DNA of 10,416 bases from a bacterium (GTDB taxonomy: Bacteria; UBA8248): the NCBI GenBank assembly GCA_027622355.1, contig JAQBZT010000076.1, forward strand, positions 1 through 10,416. Reading direction: 5' to 3'. The notes beneath the pieces are model-generated. The model was not told the DNA's origin. It was given only the letters and a program-made list of their open reading frames with translations, and made no database searches. Positions within the stretch are counted from its first letter, which is position 1. Every line of letters starts with the position of its first letter. The position numbers and the translations under genes are program-made. Shown here piece after piece: positions 1 through 5,990 of this stretch.

Positions 1-42
1 CCCCGGGGGGGGGGGACAGACGCGCATCCGGGCGGGGAAGAC

Positions 43-750
43 TCACTTCTTCTTCTCCACCATCTGCATGAACTCTTTCGCGTGCTCGAAATCCGGATCG
101 AGTTTGATGGACTCCCGCAGATTATCGAGGGCGTCGCCCCGGTTTCCCTTGTGCCAGAAGGCGCGGCCCAGATTGAAGTACAGGACCGGGTCCTTTGCGT
201 CGATCTCGATGGCTTTCCGGTAGTTGCTGATGGCCGCATCGTACATCTGCTGCTTCCGCAGGACGATGCCCAGATCGTTCAGTGTGTGCTTGTTTTCTTT
301 CTCGTAGAGCTTGGTGTTATCGCCCAACTGGTCGAAAATTTCCTTCGCTTTTTCGACATCCCCGGACTCAAGGTATGCCTGTCCCAAGCCAAAGCTGGCC
401 TGTACATGGGTCCCATCCACCTTGAGCGCATTCTGAAACTCGTACTGGGCGCTGAAGTACTCTTTTTTCTCCAGGTGAATCTGTCCCTGGCGGGCAAGCT
501 TGCTGGCGTGCTCCTCCTCGGGAGTTTTCTTCACTTCCTCTTCCTTGGACTCTTCCTTGGTGAAGCGCTTCTCGAAAGCTTCCCGCGTCAACTTTTCGGC
601 TTCCATCCCGGTCGAAGTACCAGTGAGTTTGAGGTATTCGAGGATGACGACATCGCCATCCTCGCGGGCCCAGTAGCGGACGTTCGCGTGCAGGCCGCCC
701 GTCATTGTTTTTTCTTCGTAGTAGATGCCTTCGATTTTTTCTTCAGCCAT
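43..750 (-). CDS. TPR-repeat protein with a distinct N-terminal domain
   Basis: A 235-residue protein. Residues 81-228 form four tetratricopeptide repeats (about 81-115, 116-149 with a longer linker, 155-187 and 188-221), with typical TPR pairs such as LGQAYLESGD, GIVLRKQQMYDAA and NLGRAFWHKGN. TPRs are protein-interaction scaffolds, so a binding role is inferred; no catalytic motif is visible. Residues 1-65 are a separate small domain I do not recognise, followed by a highly charged Glu/Lys linker (65-80). No signal peptide or membrane helix is seen, so it is probably cytoplasmic. The start is supported by GGAGGAG a few bases upstream. It is the last gene of a minus-strand group, 36 bp after the DsbA-like selenoprotein gene, so it may act with that oxidoreductase. 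The TPR assignment is firm; the biological role is unknown. Confidence 0.9.
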   Translation of the reverse strand: MAEEKIEGIYYEEKTMTGGLHANVRYWAREDGDVVILEYLKLTGTSTGMEAEKLTREAFEKRFTKEESKEEEVKKTPEEEHASKLARQGQIHLEKKEYFSAQYEFQNALKVDGTHVQASFGLGQAYLESGDVEKAKEIFDQLGDNTKLYEKENKHTLNDLGIVLRKQQMYDAAISNYRKAIEIDAKDPVLYFNLGRAFWHKGNRGDALDNLRESIKLDPDFEHAKEFMQMVEKKK

Positions 751-786
751 GATCTCCTCCGGACCAACACCCCGAGATATTTGCTG

Positions 787-1470
787 TCAGGAAACGGCCT
801 TCCGCAGAATCTCCCGGTATCCTTCGTAGACATCCTCACCGTAGCGGGCGGGCGGAAGCACCTCGGTCAGCTTCCCATCCTCGAATTTTTTCTCCGAGGC
901 GAAGGGATTATGAAAAATTTCGCCCGAGGGAAGAAACAGCGTCGGGCTCGTCATTAGGACGTCTTCCTCATCCCGAAGGCGCATGGCCTCACGGTAGTCG
1001 TCCATCGTGTTTTCCCTGTATTTCCCGCTGCCGAGATCGGCCCCGATCGGCGCCGGATCGAGGCCGGCTTCGACCGCGATCTCGAGAATCACCTCCCGCT
1101 CGTCGATGCGGCGCCCCTCCCAGTAGAATCCCTTCCGGAGCTTCAGATCGTAGACCCGCGCCTTCTCCGGGTCCTGCCCGTAGGCGCTCACATAGGCTTC
1201 ATAGAGCGGCAGTGTCGTCCGCACGTACTCCTCGTGCGGCCAGCCCTTGCAGGGCGAAAGCGGCTCCTGCACGGCGATCAGGGGCCACTCCTGATCCACG
1301 ATGTGGCGGGGCGCCGGACGCCCGTTGATTACCTCCAGCGGAAACGCCCGGTACCTGAGTGCCACCTTCCCCTCGAACTCGGGCCACACCTTGTCCAGCC
1401 GCGCCGCGGCCATGTAGGCCCAGGGTCAGTGGTATTCGTGAAAAATTTCGATGATCGCGGTTTCAGCCAT
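787..1470 (-). CDS. DsbA-family (FrnE-like) selenoprotein, Sec at residue 15
   Basis: Starting at the ATG at 1470 (GAAGGG ribosome site about 7 bases upstream), the frame runs MAETAIIEIFHEYH, then TGA (1426-1428), then PWAYMAAARL, to a stop at 787: 227 residues if TGA is read as selenocysteine. DsbA/FrnE-type oxidoreductases have first strand, acidic/His residues and Cys-Pro-Trp-Cys at this spot; here it is Sec15-Pro-Trp-Ala18. The thioredoxin-fold cis-proline loop is visible as MTSPTLFL (Pro176), with a helical insertion between. The only cysteine is Cys74 (SPCKGW), so there is no resolving Cys in the active-site motif. Likely roles are a thiol/selenol oxidoreductase, isomerase or glutathione-dependent peroxidase-like enzyme; substrate unknown. 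No signal peptide is seen, so it is probably cytoplasmic. Calling from the ATG at 1413 would delete the first strand and the active site. The gene lies 24 bp after the isochorismatase gene and 36 bp before the TPR gene. Confidence 0.85.
1398..1421 (-). promoter_or_regulatory. Candidate bacterial SECIS hairpin of the DsbA-like selenoprotein
   Basis: On the minus strand, 15 nt after the TGA (1426-1428), GCCGC-GGC-GCGGC (1410 to 1398) forms a perfect 5-bp stem with a G-starting 3-nt loop. The loop begins 20 nt after the TGA. Known bacterial SECIS elements lie within the coding sequence just after UGA, with a small apical loop having a G in its first two bases, and this one fits. A lower stem GGGCC (1421-1417) with GGCCC (1385-1381) could extend it. 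Short GC hairpins are common in GC-rich DNA, so the support comes mainly from position. Confidence 0.6.
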
Positions 1471-1494
1471 GAAAACACCCTTCAAGTAACGGGT

Positions 1495-2157
1495 CTATTC
1501 GAGCCCCCTGAGATAGTCCGCCACGCGCGCCATCGGGAGCACGTCCGCATATTTCATGTGCATGTCGAAGAGATTCACCTTGTGGGACATCTGCGCCCGA
1601 TCGGCCACGCACTCCTCGGGCACGATCACCTTGAAGTTGAGGTTGAAAGCATCCAGCACCGAGCCGCGCACGCAGCCGCTCGTGCTCATTCCGGTGACGA
1701 TCACCGTATCTATCTGGCTGTATATCAAAAGTCCGGCCAGCTGAGTCCCGTAAAAGACGCTCGGCTTCGACTTGATGAGCACCGTCTCGCCATCCCGCGG
1801 GGCGACCGCGGGATAGATGTCGTGCGCATATGGAAGCCCATCCCCATCCTCTTCCACCGCCCGCGCTCCCCGGCTCTTCCAGTTCCCCATCAGCTGGGAG
1901 GAGCCCCGGTCATCGTTCGTCGAATAGTAGACGGGAATGCCCCGCTCGCGTGCCGTCTCAAGGAGGGTGGCGATGTTCTCCGCGCAGGGGACTCCCGTTT
2001 TCGAGTAGCCGCTGCTGAACCGGTCGTCCACGAAGGCGTAGCTCATATCAACGATGAGCAGCGCCGGGCGCTCGCCGAAGCCCACCTCCTTCGCGCCGCG
2101 GTACTTGTCGAGCATCGCCTTGTCTTCCGCGGGAATCACATCATCCCAAATCGCCAT
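1495..2157 (-). CDS. Isochorismatase-family amidohydrolase, N-carbamoylsarcosine-amidase-like
   Basis: A 220-residue cysteine hydrolase of the isochorismatase-like superfamily. The triad is visible: Asp37 in ALLIVDMSYAF, Lys131 in IKSKPSVF and Cys162 in GMSTSGCVRGSVLDA. The GMSTSGCVR signature, and the later NLFDMHMKYADV segment, resemble N-carbamoylsarcosine amidohydrolases more than true isochorismatases; this subfamily hydrolyses N-carbamoyl or amide bonds, releasing ammonia. Substrate is inferred only. The start at 2157 is chosen because GGGGAG lies 4-5 bases before it; an in-frame ATG at 2184 has no ribosome site and sits only about 9 nt from the predicted transcription start. It is the first gene of a minus-strand group with the DsbA-like selenoprotein and the TPR protein. 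A hydantoinase-type gene about 7 kb away hints at related cyclic-ureide metabolism, but the two are not in one operon. Confidence 0.9.
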   Translation of the reverse strand: MAIWDDVIPAEDKAMLDKYRGAKEVGFGERPALLIVDMSYAFVDDRFSSGYSKTGVPCAENIATLLETARERGIPVYYSTNDDRGSSQLMGNWKSRGARAVEEDGDGLPYAHDIYPAVAPRDGETVLIKSKPSVFYGTQLAGLLIYSQIDTVIVTGMSTSGCVRGSVLDAFNLNFKVIVPEECVADRAQMSHKVNLFDMHMKYADVLPMARVADYLRGLE

Positions 2158-2199
2158 TTCGCTCCCCTTCGATGGCTCGCCCATATGCAGGAGAGAGCG

Positions 2200-2228
2200 A
2201 TTTTACGGCCCCCGTTCGCGAGAGACAA
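2200..2228 (-). promoter_or_regulatory. Sigma70-type promoter for the isochorismatase-selenoprotein-TPR operon
   Basis: On the minus strand, a -35 TTGTCT (2228-2223) is followed by exactly 17 bp and a -10 TAAAAT (2205-2200, five of six consensus). Transcription would start near 2193, giving a leader of about 36 nt before the start codon at 2157. Confidence 0.6.
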
Positions 2229-2321
2229 TCGCGGCCGGGGGCCGGAAACGCATTCCGCCCAAAGGGTTATGTTATGATGATTTCAAGGCGGCCCGGCCCA
2301 ATTCCGGCCAAAGGAGCTTCG

Positions 2322-2741
2322 ATGAACCCTCCCGATGAGCGCTTGCGCGAGCGGCTCGCCGCCGCCCGGAACATCGCCGTCGTGGGCCTCTCGCCCCGGA
2401 TGCACCGGACGAGCCACCGCATCGGCGCCTATCTCCAGGAGGCGGGCTACCGGATTTTTCCCGTCAACCCGAACGCGGACACAGTTCTCGGGGAGACCGC
2501 CCGGGGCCGCCTCGCCGATCTGGAGGAGCCGATCGACATCGTGAACGTCTTCCGCCGGAACCAGTTCATCCCCCGGGTGGCCGAGGGCGTCCTCCGGATG
2601 AGCCCCCGCCCCAGCCTCGTCTGGATGCAGCTGGGGATTTTCCATGAAGAAAGCGCCCGGAAGCTCGAAGCGGCGGGCATCGAGGTGGTGCAGGATCTGT
2701 GCATCAAGGTCGAACACCGGCGGCTTCTGGCCGGGCCCTAG
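2322..2741 (+). CDS. CoA-binding domain protein (YccU family)
   Basis: A 139-residue protein, full length for the small CoA-binding (YccU-like) family, which has the Rossmann-type CoA-binding domain of succinyl-CoA synthetase. Visible family features are the first strand and loop NIAVVGLSPRMHRTSH (17-32), the strand RIFPVNPNA (44-52), DIVNVFRRNQFIP (72-84), WMQLGIFHEESARKLEAAGI and the C-terminal LCIKVEHRRL with conserved Cys127 and His132. The family binds CoA but has no agreed cellular function. The start at 2322 follows AAGGAG at 2311-2316; the frame is open further upstream, but that part reads through the divergent promoter region. It is 13 bp upstream of the membrane hydrolase gene and probably co-transcribed with it. 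Confidence 0.9.
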   Translation: MNPPDERLRERLAAARNIAVVGLSPRMHRTSHRIGAYLQEAGYRIFPVNPNADTVLGETARGRLADLEEPIDIVNVFRRNQFIPRVAEGVLRMSPRPSLVWMQLGIFHEESARKLEAAGIEVVQDLCIKVEHRRLLAGP

Positions 2742-2754
2742 AGAGGCGGCTCCC

Positions 2755-3579
2755 GTGCGGCAGCGCAACTCGCGCGCGCGTTATCTTTTTCTCCTTCCCG
2801 CGGTGCTGATTTTGTCCGGATTTCTCGGCTTCATCGAAAACTTCTTTCTCTATCATCCCCGGAGGGACCTCGACCTCTCCCCCGCCCTCTACAAGATTCC
2901 CTTCGAGGAAGTCCGCTTCCGCGCGGCCGATGGCACCGATCTCCACGGCTGGTTCATCCCCCCGGCCGAGGTGGAGGGCCCGGTCCTCCTCTGGGCGCAC
3001 GGCAACGCCGGCAACATCTCGCACCGCTCGGAGAACGCCGCCATGATCCGCCGCGAGACGGGAGCGGGCATGTTCCTCTTCGACTACCGGGGATACGGCA
3101 AGAGCGCGGGAAGGCCGGGCGAGGAAGGACTCTACGCCGACGGACGGGCGGCCTACGCCTGGCTGAAGACCCGGGTGCCGCCCGAGCGGATATTCCTGTT
3201 CGGCCGCTCCCTCGGCGCCGCCGTCACCGTGAAGCTGGCGGCGGAGGGCGCCGCCGCTCGGGGACTCATTCTCGAGAGCCCCTTCCTGAGCCTGCTCGAG
3301 ATGGCGCAGAAGGTTTTTCCCGTCCTGCCGGTGGGATGGATCGTTTCGCAAAAATTCGACAATCGCGCGCTCTTGCCCCGGGTCAAGATGCCGATCTTCA
3401 TTCTCCACGGGGATGCGGACGGCATCGTTCCCTTCGCGCATGGAGAGCGCCTTTTCGAGATTGCGCCCGCCCCGAAGCGCTTCTTCCGTATCAAAGGGGC
3501 GGGGCACAACGACACCTATCTGGCCGGCGGGCCGCTCTACTGGGATGCCTGGCGAAGCTTCCTGCGCAAGCCGGACTAG
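2755..3579 (+). CDS. Membrane-anchored alpha/beta hydrolase (BEM46/ABHD13-17-like)
   Basis: A 274-residue serine hydrolase. An N-terminal hydrophobic segment (about residues 9-27, after an Arg-rich start) should anchor it in the inner membrane, followed by the family-typical FLYHPRRDLDLSP. Core motifs are the oxyanion-hole HGNAGN (82-87), DYRGYGKSAG (110-119), nucleophile elbow GRSLGA with Ser152, acid Asp222 in HGDADGIVPF and His251 in GAGHND. This matches the BEM46/ABHD13/ABHD17 group of esterases and depalmitoylase-like enzymes; the substrate is unknown. I chose the GTG at 2755, with GAGAGG 8 bases before it, because it gives the usual family length with the anchor at the N-terminus. The open frame further upstream overlaps the CoA-binding gene. 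Its stop overlaps the stop of the convergent cupin gene. Confidence 0.88.
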   Translation: MRQRNSRARYLFLLPAVLILSGFLGFIENFFLYHPRRDLDLSPALYKIPFEEVRFRAADGTDLHGWFIPPAEVEGPVLLWAHGNAGNISHRSENAAMIRRETGAGMFLFDYRGYGKSAGRPGEEGLYADGRAAYAWLKTRVPPERIFLFGRSLGAAVTVKLAAEGAAARGLILESPFLSLLEMAQKVFPVLPVGWIVSQKFDNRALLPRVKMPIFILHGDADGIVPFAHGERLFEIAPAPKRFFRIKGAGHNDTYLAGGPLYWDAWRSFLRKPD

Positions 3580-3923
3580 TGCGGCGGCGCGAGCTTGTCG
3601 AGCCTCTCGTGAACCGGAGCAAAGATCTCCTGGATCTCCATCTCCTCATCGCCCACCTTCGCCGTTTCATGCTCGATGTTCGCGGGGAGGATGACGGTGC
3701 CCCCGGGGCCGAGCTCCACGCTCTTGTCCCCGCAGGTAAAGCGGGCGCGTCCTCTGAGCACGGTGCTGATCTGTTCCTGATGATGCGTGTGCCTGAGAGC
3801 AAAGGTCATGTCCGCCGGGAAGATTTGGCGCATCACCGTTGTCTTCACGCCGCCCACCACGCGTATGTGCCGCCCATCCACTTCATGCTCGGGAACTTCG
3901 TCCCAATAATAGCCCTGTATCAT
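3576..3923 (-). CDS. Small single-domain cupin (paralogue 2)
   Basis: A 115-residue cupin. The metal-site motif is HTHHQEQ, giving His45, His47 and Gln51 as likely ligands, with His85 (IEHET) from the second cupin motif; LGPGGTVILP is the typical turn between strands. Small cupins of this kind bind a metal and act as dioxygenases, isomerases or sensors; which applies here cannot be told. It shares the pattern RARFTC..KSVELGPGG.V.LP...EH.T and EIFAPV with the cupin 30 bp upstream on the same strand, so the two arose by tandem duplication. A GAAAGGGTGG ribosome site precedes the ATG at 3923. The last 4 bp are shared with the end of the convergent hydrolase gene: the CTAG at 3576-3579 supplies a TAG stop on each strand. 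Confidence 0.88.
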   Translation of the reverse strand: MIQGYYWDEVPEHEVDGRHIRVVGGVKTTVMRQIFPADMTFALRHTHHQEQISTVLRGRARFTCGDKSVELGPGGTVILPANIEHETAKVGDEEMEIQEIFAPVHERLDKLAPPH

Positions 3924-3953
3924 CGTTCCACCCTTTCGAATTTCCGGATTTCG

Positions 3954-4310
3954 TTATAGCGCCGAGGGCGCCGCCATCCGGGCGAGTTCCTCGCGGACGG
4001 GGGCGAAAATCTCCTCGCAGACAAGCTCCCCGTCCCCGATGTTCTCGGTCATGTGCTCCTTGTCCGGCGGAAGAACGACGATCCCTCCGGGGCCAAGCTC
4101 CACGCTTTTGCCCTCGCAGGTGAAGCGCGCCCTTCCGCCAAAGACGATGGTCATCTGCTCGTGGGGATGGCTGTGCGGCCGCAGCGGGGTGCCCGCCGGT
4201 ATCGTCTGGCGCAAAACGGTGATGTTCTCCCCCGAAATCACCCGCTGAACCCGGCCACTGTTGTGATGCGGCTCTATCTCGTTCCAGTTGTGTACCTGCA
4301 TTTCAGACAT
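3954..4310 (-). CDS. Small single-domain cupin (paralogue 1)
   Basis: A 118-residue cupin with metal-site motif RPHSHPHEQM (His46, His48, Gln52) and His86 in DKEHMT. The core FTCEGKSVELGPGGIVVLPP is nearly that of the next cupin gene. The start at 4310 is preferred: GGGGTG lies about 6 bases upstream, whereas the ATG at 4343 lacks a ribosome site. It is the first of two minus-strand cupin genes and divergent from the selenothioredoxin operon, the two start codons being about 170 bp apart. The domain call is secure; the substrate is not. Gln in the usual Glu ligand position is common in HxHPHEQ cupins. Confidence 0.88.
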   Translation of the reverse strand: MSEMQVHNWNEIEPHHNSGRVQRVISGENITVLRQTIPAGTPLRPHSHPHEQMTIVFGGRARFTCEGKSVELGPGGIVVLPPDKEHMTENIGDGELVCEEIFAPVREELARMAAPSAL

Positions 4311-4378
4311 TTTTTCACCCCATTCTTTCGATGAAACTGCCATCAGGAATCACCCGGAAATATTCCCTATATACCCTT

Positions 4379-4409
4379 CCCGCCGCCCCTTTGCATCCCC
4401 GGCGGCGGG
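4379..4409. repeat. Inverted repeat between divergent cupin and selenothioredoxin genes
   Basis: CCCGCCGCC (4379-4387) and GGCGGCGGG (4401-4409) form a perfect 9-bp inverted repeat around a 13-nt spacer. There is no T-run on either side, so it is not an intrinsic terminator. It sits upstream of both divergent transcription units and could be a regulator site. Confidence 0.4.
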
Positions 4410-4417
4410 GAGAAGTA

Positions 4418-4440
4418 TTGCCGGCAAAATCCCGTATAAT
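4418..4440 (+). promoter_or_regulatory. Probable promoter of the selenothioredoxin-molybdoenzyme operon
   Basis: A perfect -10 TATAAT lies at 4435-4440. There is no good -35 at 17 bp; instead a perfect 10-bp palindrome TTGCCGGCAA (4418-4427) occupies the spacer, which suggests an activator or repressor site. Transcription would start near 4447, 30 nt before the first gene. Confidence 0.45.
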
Positions 4441-4476
4441 GGGGCAACTGTCTGTTTGGCCGCGGAGAAGGAAAAG

Positions 4477-5004
4477 ATGAAAAACAAAAGGTGGCTCGCC
4501 GCCCTCGCGGGTGCGATGGCTTTGTGGGCAATTTACACCCTGTTCCCCTTGGGCGCGGCGGGTCTCGCCGCAGGCGATACGGCGCCCGAGTTCCGCGCCG
4601 GCCCCTGGTTGAACAGCGCCCCGCTCAAGCTGGCCGATCTGCGCGGAAAGGTCGTGCTCATCAAAATGTGGACGTTCGGGTGAATCAACTGCGTCCGGGA
4701 GATCCCGGTCACCCTCTCGTGGCACGAGCGGTACATGACACAGGGGCTGGTCGTCATCGGGAACCACGCGCCCGAGTTCAGCTTCGAGAAAAACCGGAAG
4801 AATGTGGAACAAGCCATGGCCCGGCTCGGCGTTAACTACCCCGTCGTCATGGACAACGATCATGTGAACTGGAACGCCTACGGGAACCGCTACTGGCCGA
4901 CCAAATACCTGATCGACAAAAAAGGCGTCATCCGCTTCAAAACCATCGGCGAGGGAAACCATGAGCGGACCGAAGCGATGATCCGGAAGCTTCTGGCCGA
5001 ATGA
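4477..5004 (+). CDS. Membrane-anchored TlpA/DipZ-like thioredoxin, selenoprotein (Sec69-x-x-Cys72)
   Basis: From the ATG at 4477 (AGAAGGA upstream) the frame reads 68 codons, TGA (4681-4683), then 106 more to a stop at 5002-5004: 175 residues with Sec. The active site reads KMWTFG-Sec69-INC72-VREIP. Homologous TlpA/DipZ-type redoxins carry CxxC here (for example FWTYTCINC), so TGA replaces exactly the nucleophilic cysteine while the resolving Cys72 is kept. Downstream the fold continues intact: VVIGNHAPEFSFEKN, YPVVMDND, WNAYGNRYWPTKYLID with cis-Pro141. Residues 6-32 form an N-terminal hydrophobic anchor or signal, so the domain probably faces the periplasm. The likely job is thiol-disulfide exchange, perhaps keeping a periplasmic redox partner reduced. 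Its stop overlaps the cytochrome start (ATGA), tying it to the molybdoenzyme operon. Calling the gene from Met87 (4735) would lose the active site. Confidence 0.88.
4695..4708 (+). promoter_or_regulatory. Candidate bacterial SECIS hairpin of the selenothioredoxin
   Basis: Eleven nucleotides after the TGA, CCGGG (4695-4699) and CCCGG (4704-4708) pair around the loop AGAU (4700-4703). The loop has G as its second base and starts 16 nt after the TGA, which matches the known spacing and loop rule of bacterial SECIS elements. A G-C pair beyond a U-U mismatch could lengthen the stem. Confidence 0.65.
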
Positions 5005-5990
5005 GCCCCGCCGCTTCCGCCCCTGCCGGAAAGCCGGCGATCCCCTATTCCGCACTCTTGCGGCTGACGCACTGGCTGAACGTCCCGCTCCTGCTGCTCA
5101 TGATCGCGAGCGGCCTCCAGATCTGGTGGGCCTATCCCGCCTTCGGCCCCGGCCTTCCCAAGCCCGAATCCCTCTACCGCACGATGGCCGGTGTGGCCGG
5201 CGCGGCCGATCCGCGCGGCATCAACATCGGCTCTGATTTTCGTCTGTTCACGCAGGGACTTGTGGGCTGGTTCGGCATCGGCGGCTGGCTCGCGGGAGCG
5301 CTCAGATGGCACTTCGCCCTCATGTGGCCCTACACCCTGAACGGCCTCGCCTACCTCCTGCTCCTTCTTTTCACCGCCGAGGGAGGACACTACCGGCTCG
5401 GAAGGGAGGATTTCCGCGGAGCGGCCGGGATGATCCGCCGCCCGATTCACACCTTCTCCAATCCCCCGGGCGAGGGTAAGTTCAACCCGATCCAGAAGAT
5501 CGCCTACAACCTCGTGCTACTCGCCGGCATCCTTTCCGTTCTGACGGGGCTGGCCGTCTACAAGCGCGTCCAGCTCGGCTTTCTGACCTATCTTTTCGGG
5601 GGTTATCAGTCGAGCCGCTTCCTCCATTTTCTGGTCATGCTCTTTTTGGCCGTCTTCACGGCAGGCCACCTCATCATGGTGCTCTCCCACGGCTGGCGCC
5701 GGGGGCTCGCCCCCATGATCGTGGGCATAAAAGCCGAGAGGGAAATTTTCCGCGAGCGGCAACGCCTGTTCGCGCGCCGGGCAGGACGCCTTCTTTTCGA
5801 GATTATCCTTGCGGGGGGCGGGCTTTGGCTTGGAGGGTTACTGGCGGACATCCTGAACGCGATTTTCGGAGGTACAGCCTCGCCCCTGGTTTTCGGTATC
5901 CTGCTCTACGCCACGCTTCGACTGGGGCCCGTCCGCATCTGGCGCCGCCGGGCCCGCGAGGCCGCGCAAAACCGAAGGACGGTGATTTGA
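5001..5990 (+). CDS. Cytochrome b561-type membrane subunit (b-heme electron carrier)
   Basis: A 329-residue integral membrane protein of the bacterial cytochrome b / Ni-hydrogenase-b561 superfamily (cf. PhsC, FdnI-type subunits). Candidate heme ligands lie in separate helices: His24 (RLTHWLN), His104 (RWHFALMW), His209 (SRFLHFLVM) and His223 (TAGHLIMVLSH). Hydrophobic spans are at about 22-44, 107-125, 168-187, 205-229 and, unusually, 263-306. The family oxidises or reduces quinone and passes electrons to a periplasmic partner, here most likely the Tat-exported molybdoenzyme two genes on. The ATG overlaps the selenothioredoxin stop (ATGA), suggesting translational coupling. The C-terminal extra hydrophobic stretch and Arg-rich tail (about 250-329) go beyond the four-helix core. 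It is not MsrQ, which belongs to the ferric-reductase-like group. Confidence 0.88.
   Translation: MSPAASAPAGKPAIPYSALLRLTHWLNVPLLLLMIASGLQIWWAYPAFGPGLPKPESLYRTMAGVAGAADPRGINIGSDFRLFTQGLVGWFGIGGWLAGALRWHFALMWPYTLNGLAYLLLLLFTAEGGHYRLGREDFRGAAGMIRRPIHTFSNPPGEGKFNPIQKIAYNLVLLAGILSVLTGLAVYKRVQLGFLTYLFGGYQSSRFLHFLVMLFLAVFTAGHLIMVLSHGWRRGLAPMIVGIKAEREIFRERQRLFARRAGRLLFEIILAGGGLWLGGLLADILNAIFGGTASPLVFGILLYATLRLGPVRIWRRRAREAAQNRRTVI

Noticed and set aside
1426..1428. TGA in the DsbA-like gene as a frame-ending nonsense mutation or sequencing error
   Set aside because: It falls exactly at the catalytic Cys, the frame is conserved on both sides with a good start upstream, a SECIS-like hairpin follows, and a second unrelated gene in the window shows the same pattern.
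1234..2277. Long plus-strand frame of 347 residues opposite the isochorismatase gene
   Set aside because: Arg/His/Pro-rich product without motifs; a GC-rich antisense shadow of a gene with a clear catalytic triad.
2253..2278. Promoter TTCCGC...TATGAT for the CoA-binding protein gene
   Set aside because: The spacer is only 14 bp and no better -35 exists, so it is not listed as a feature.
4315..5055. 246-residue minus-strand frame across the selenothioredoxin gene
   Set aside because: Antisense shadow with no domain character, crossing the promoter region and two real genes.
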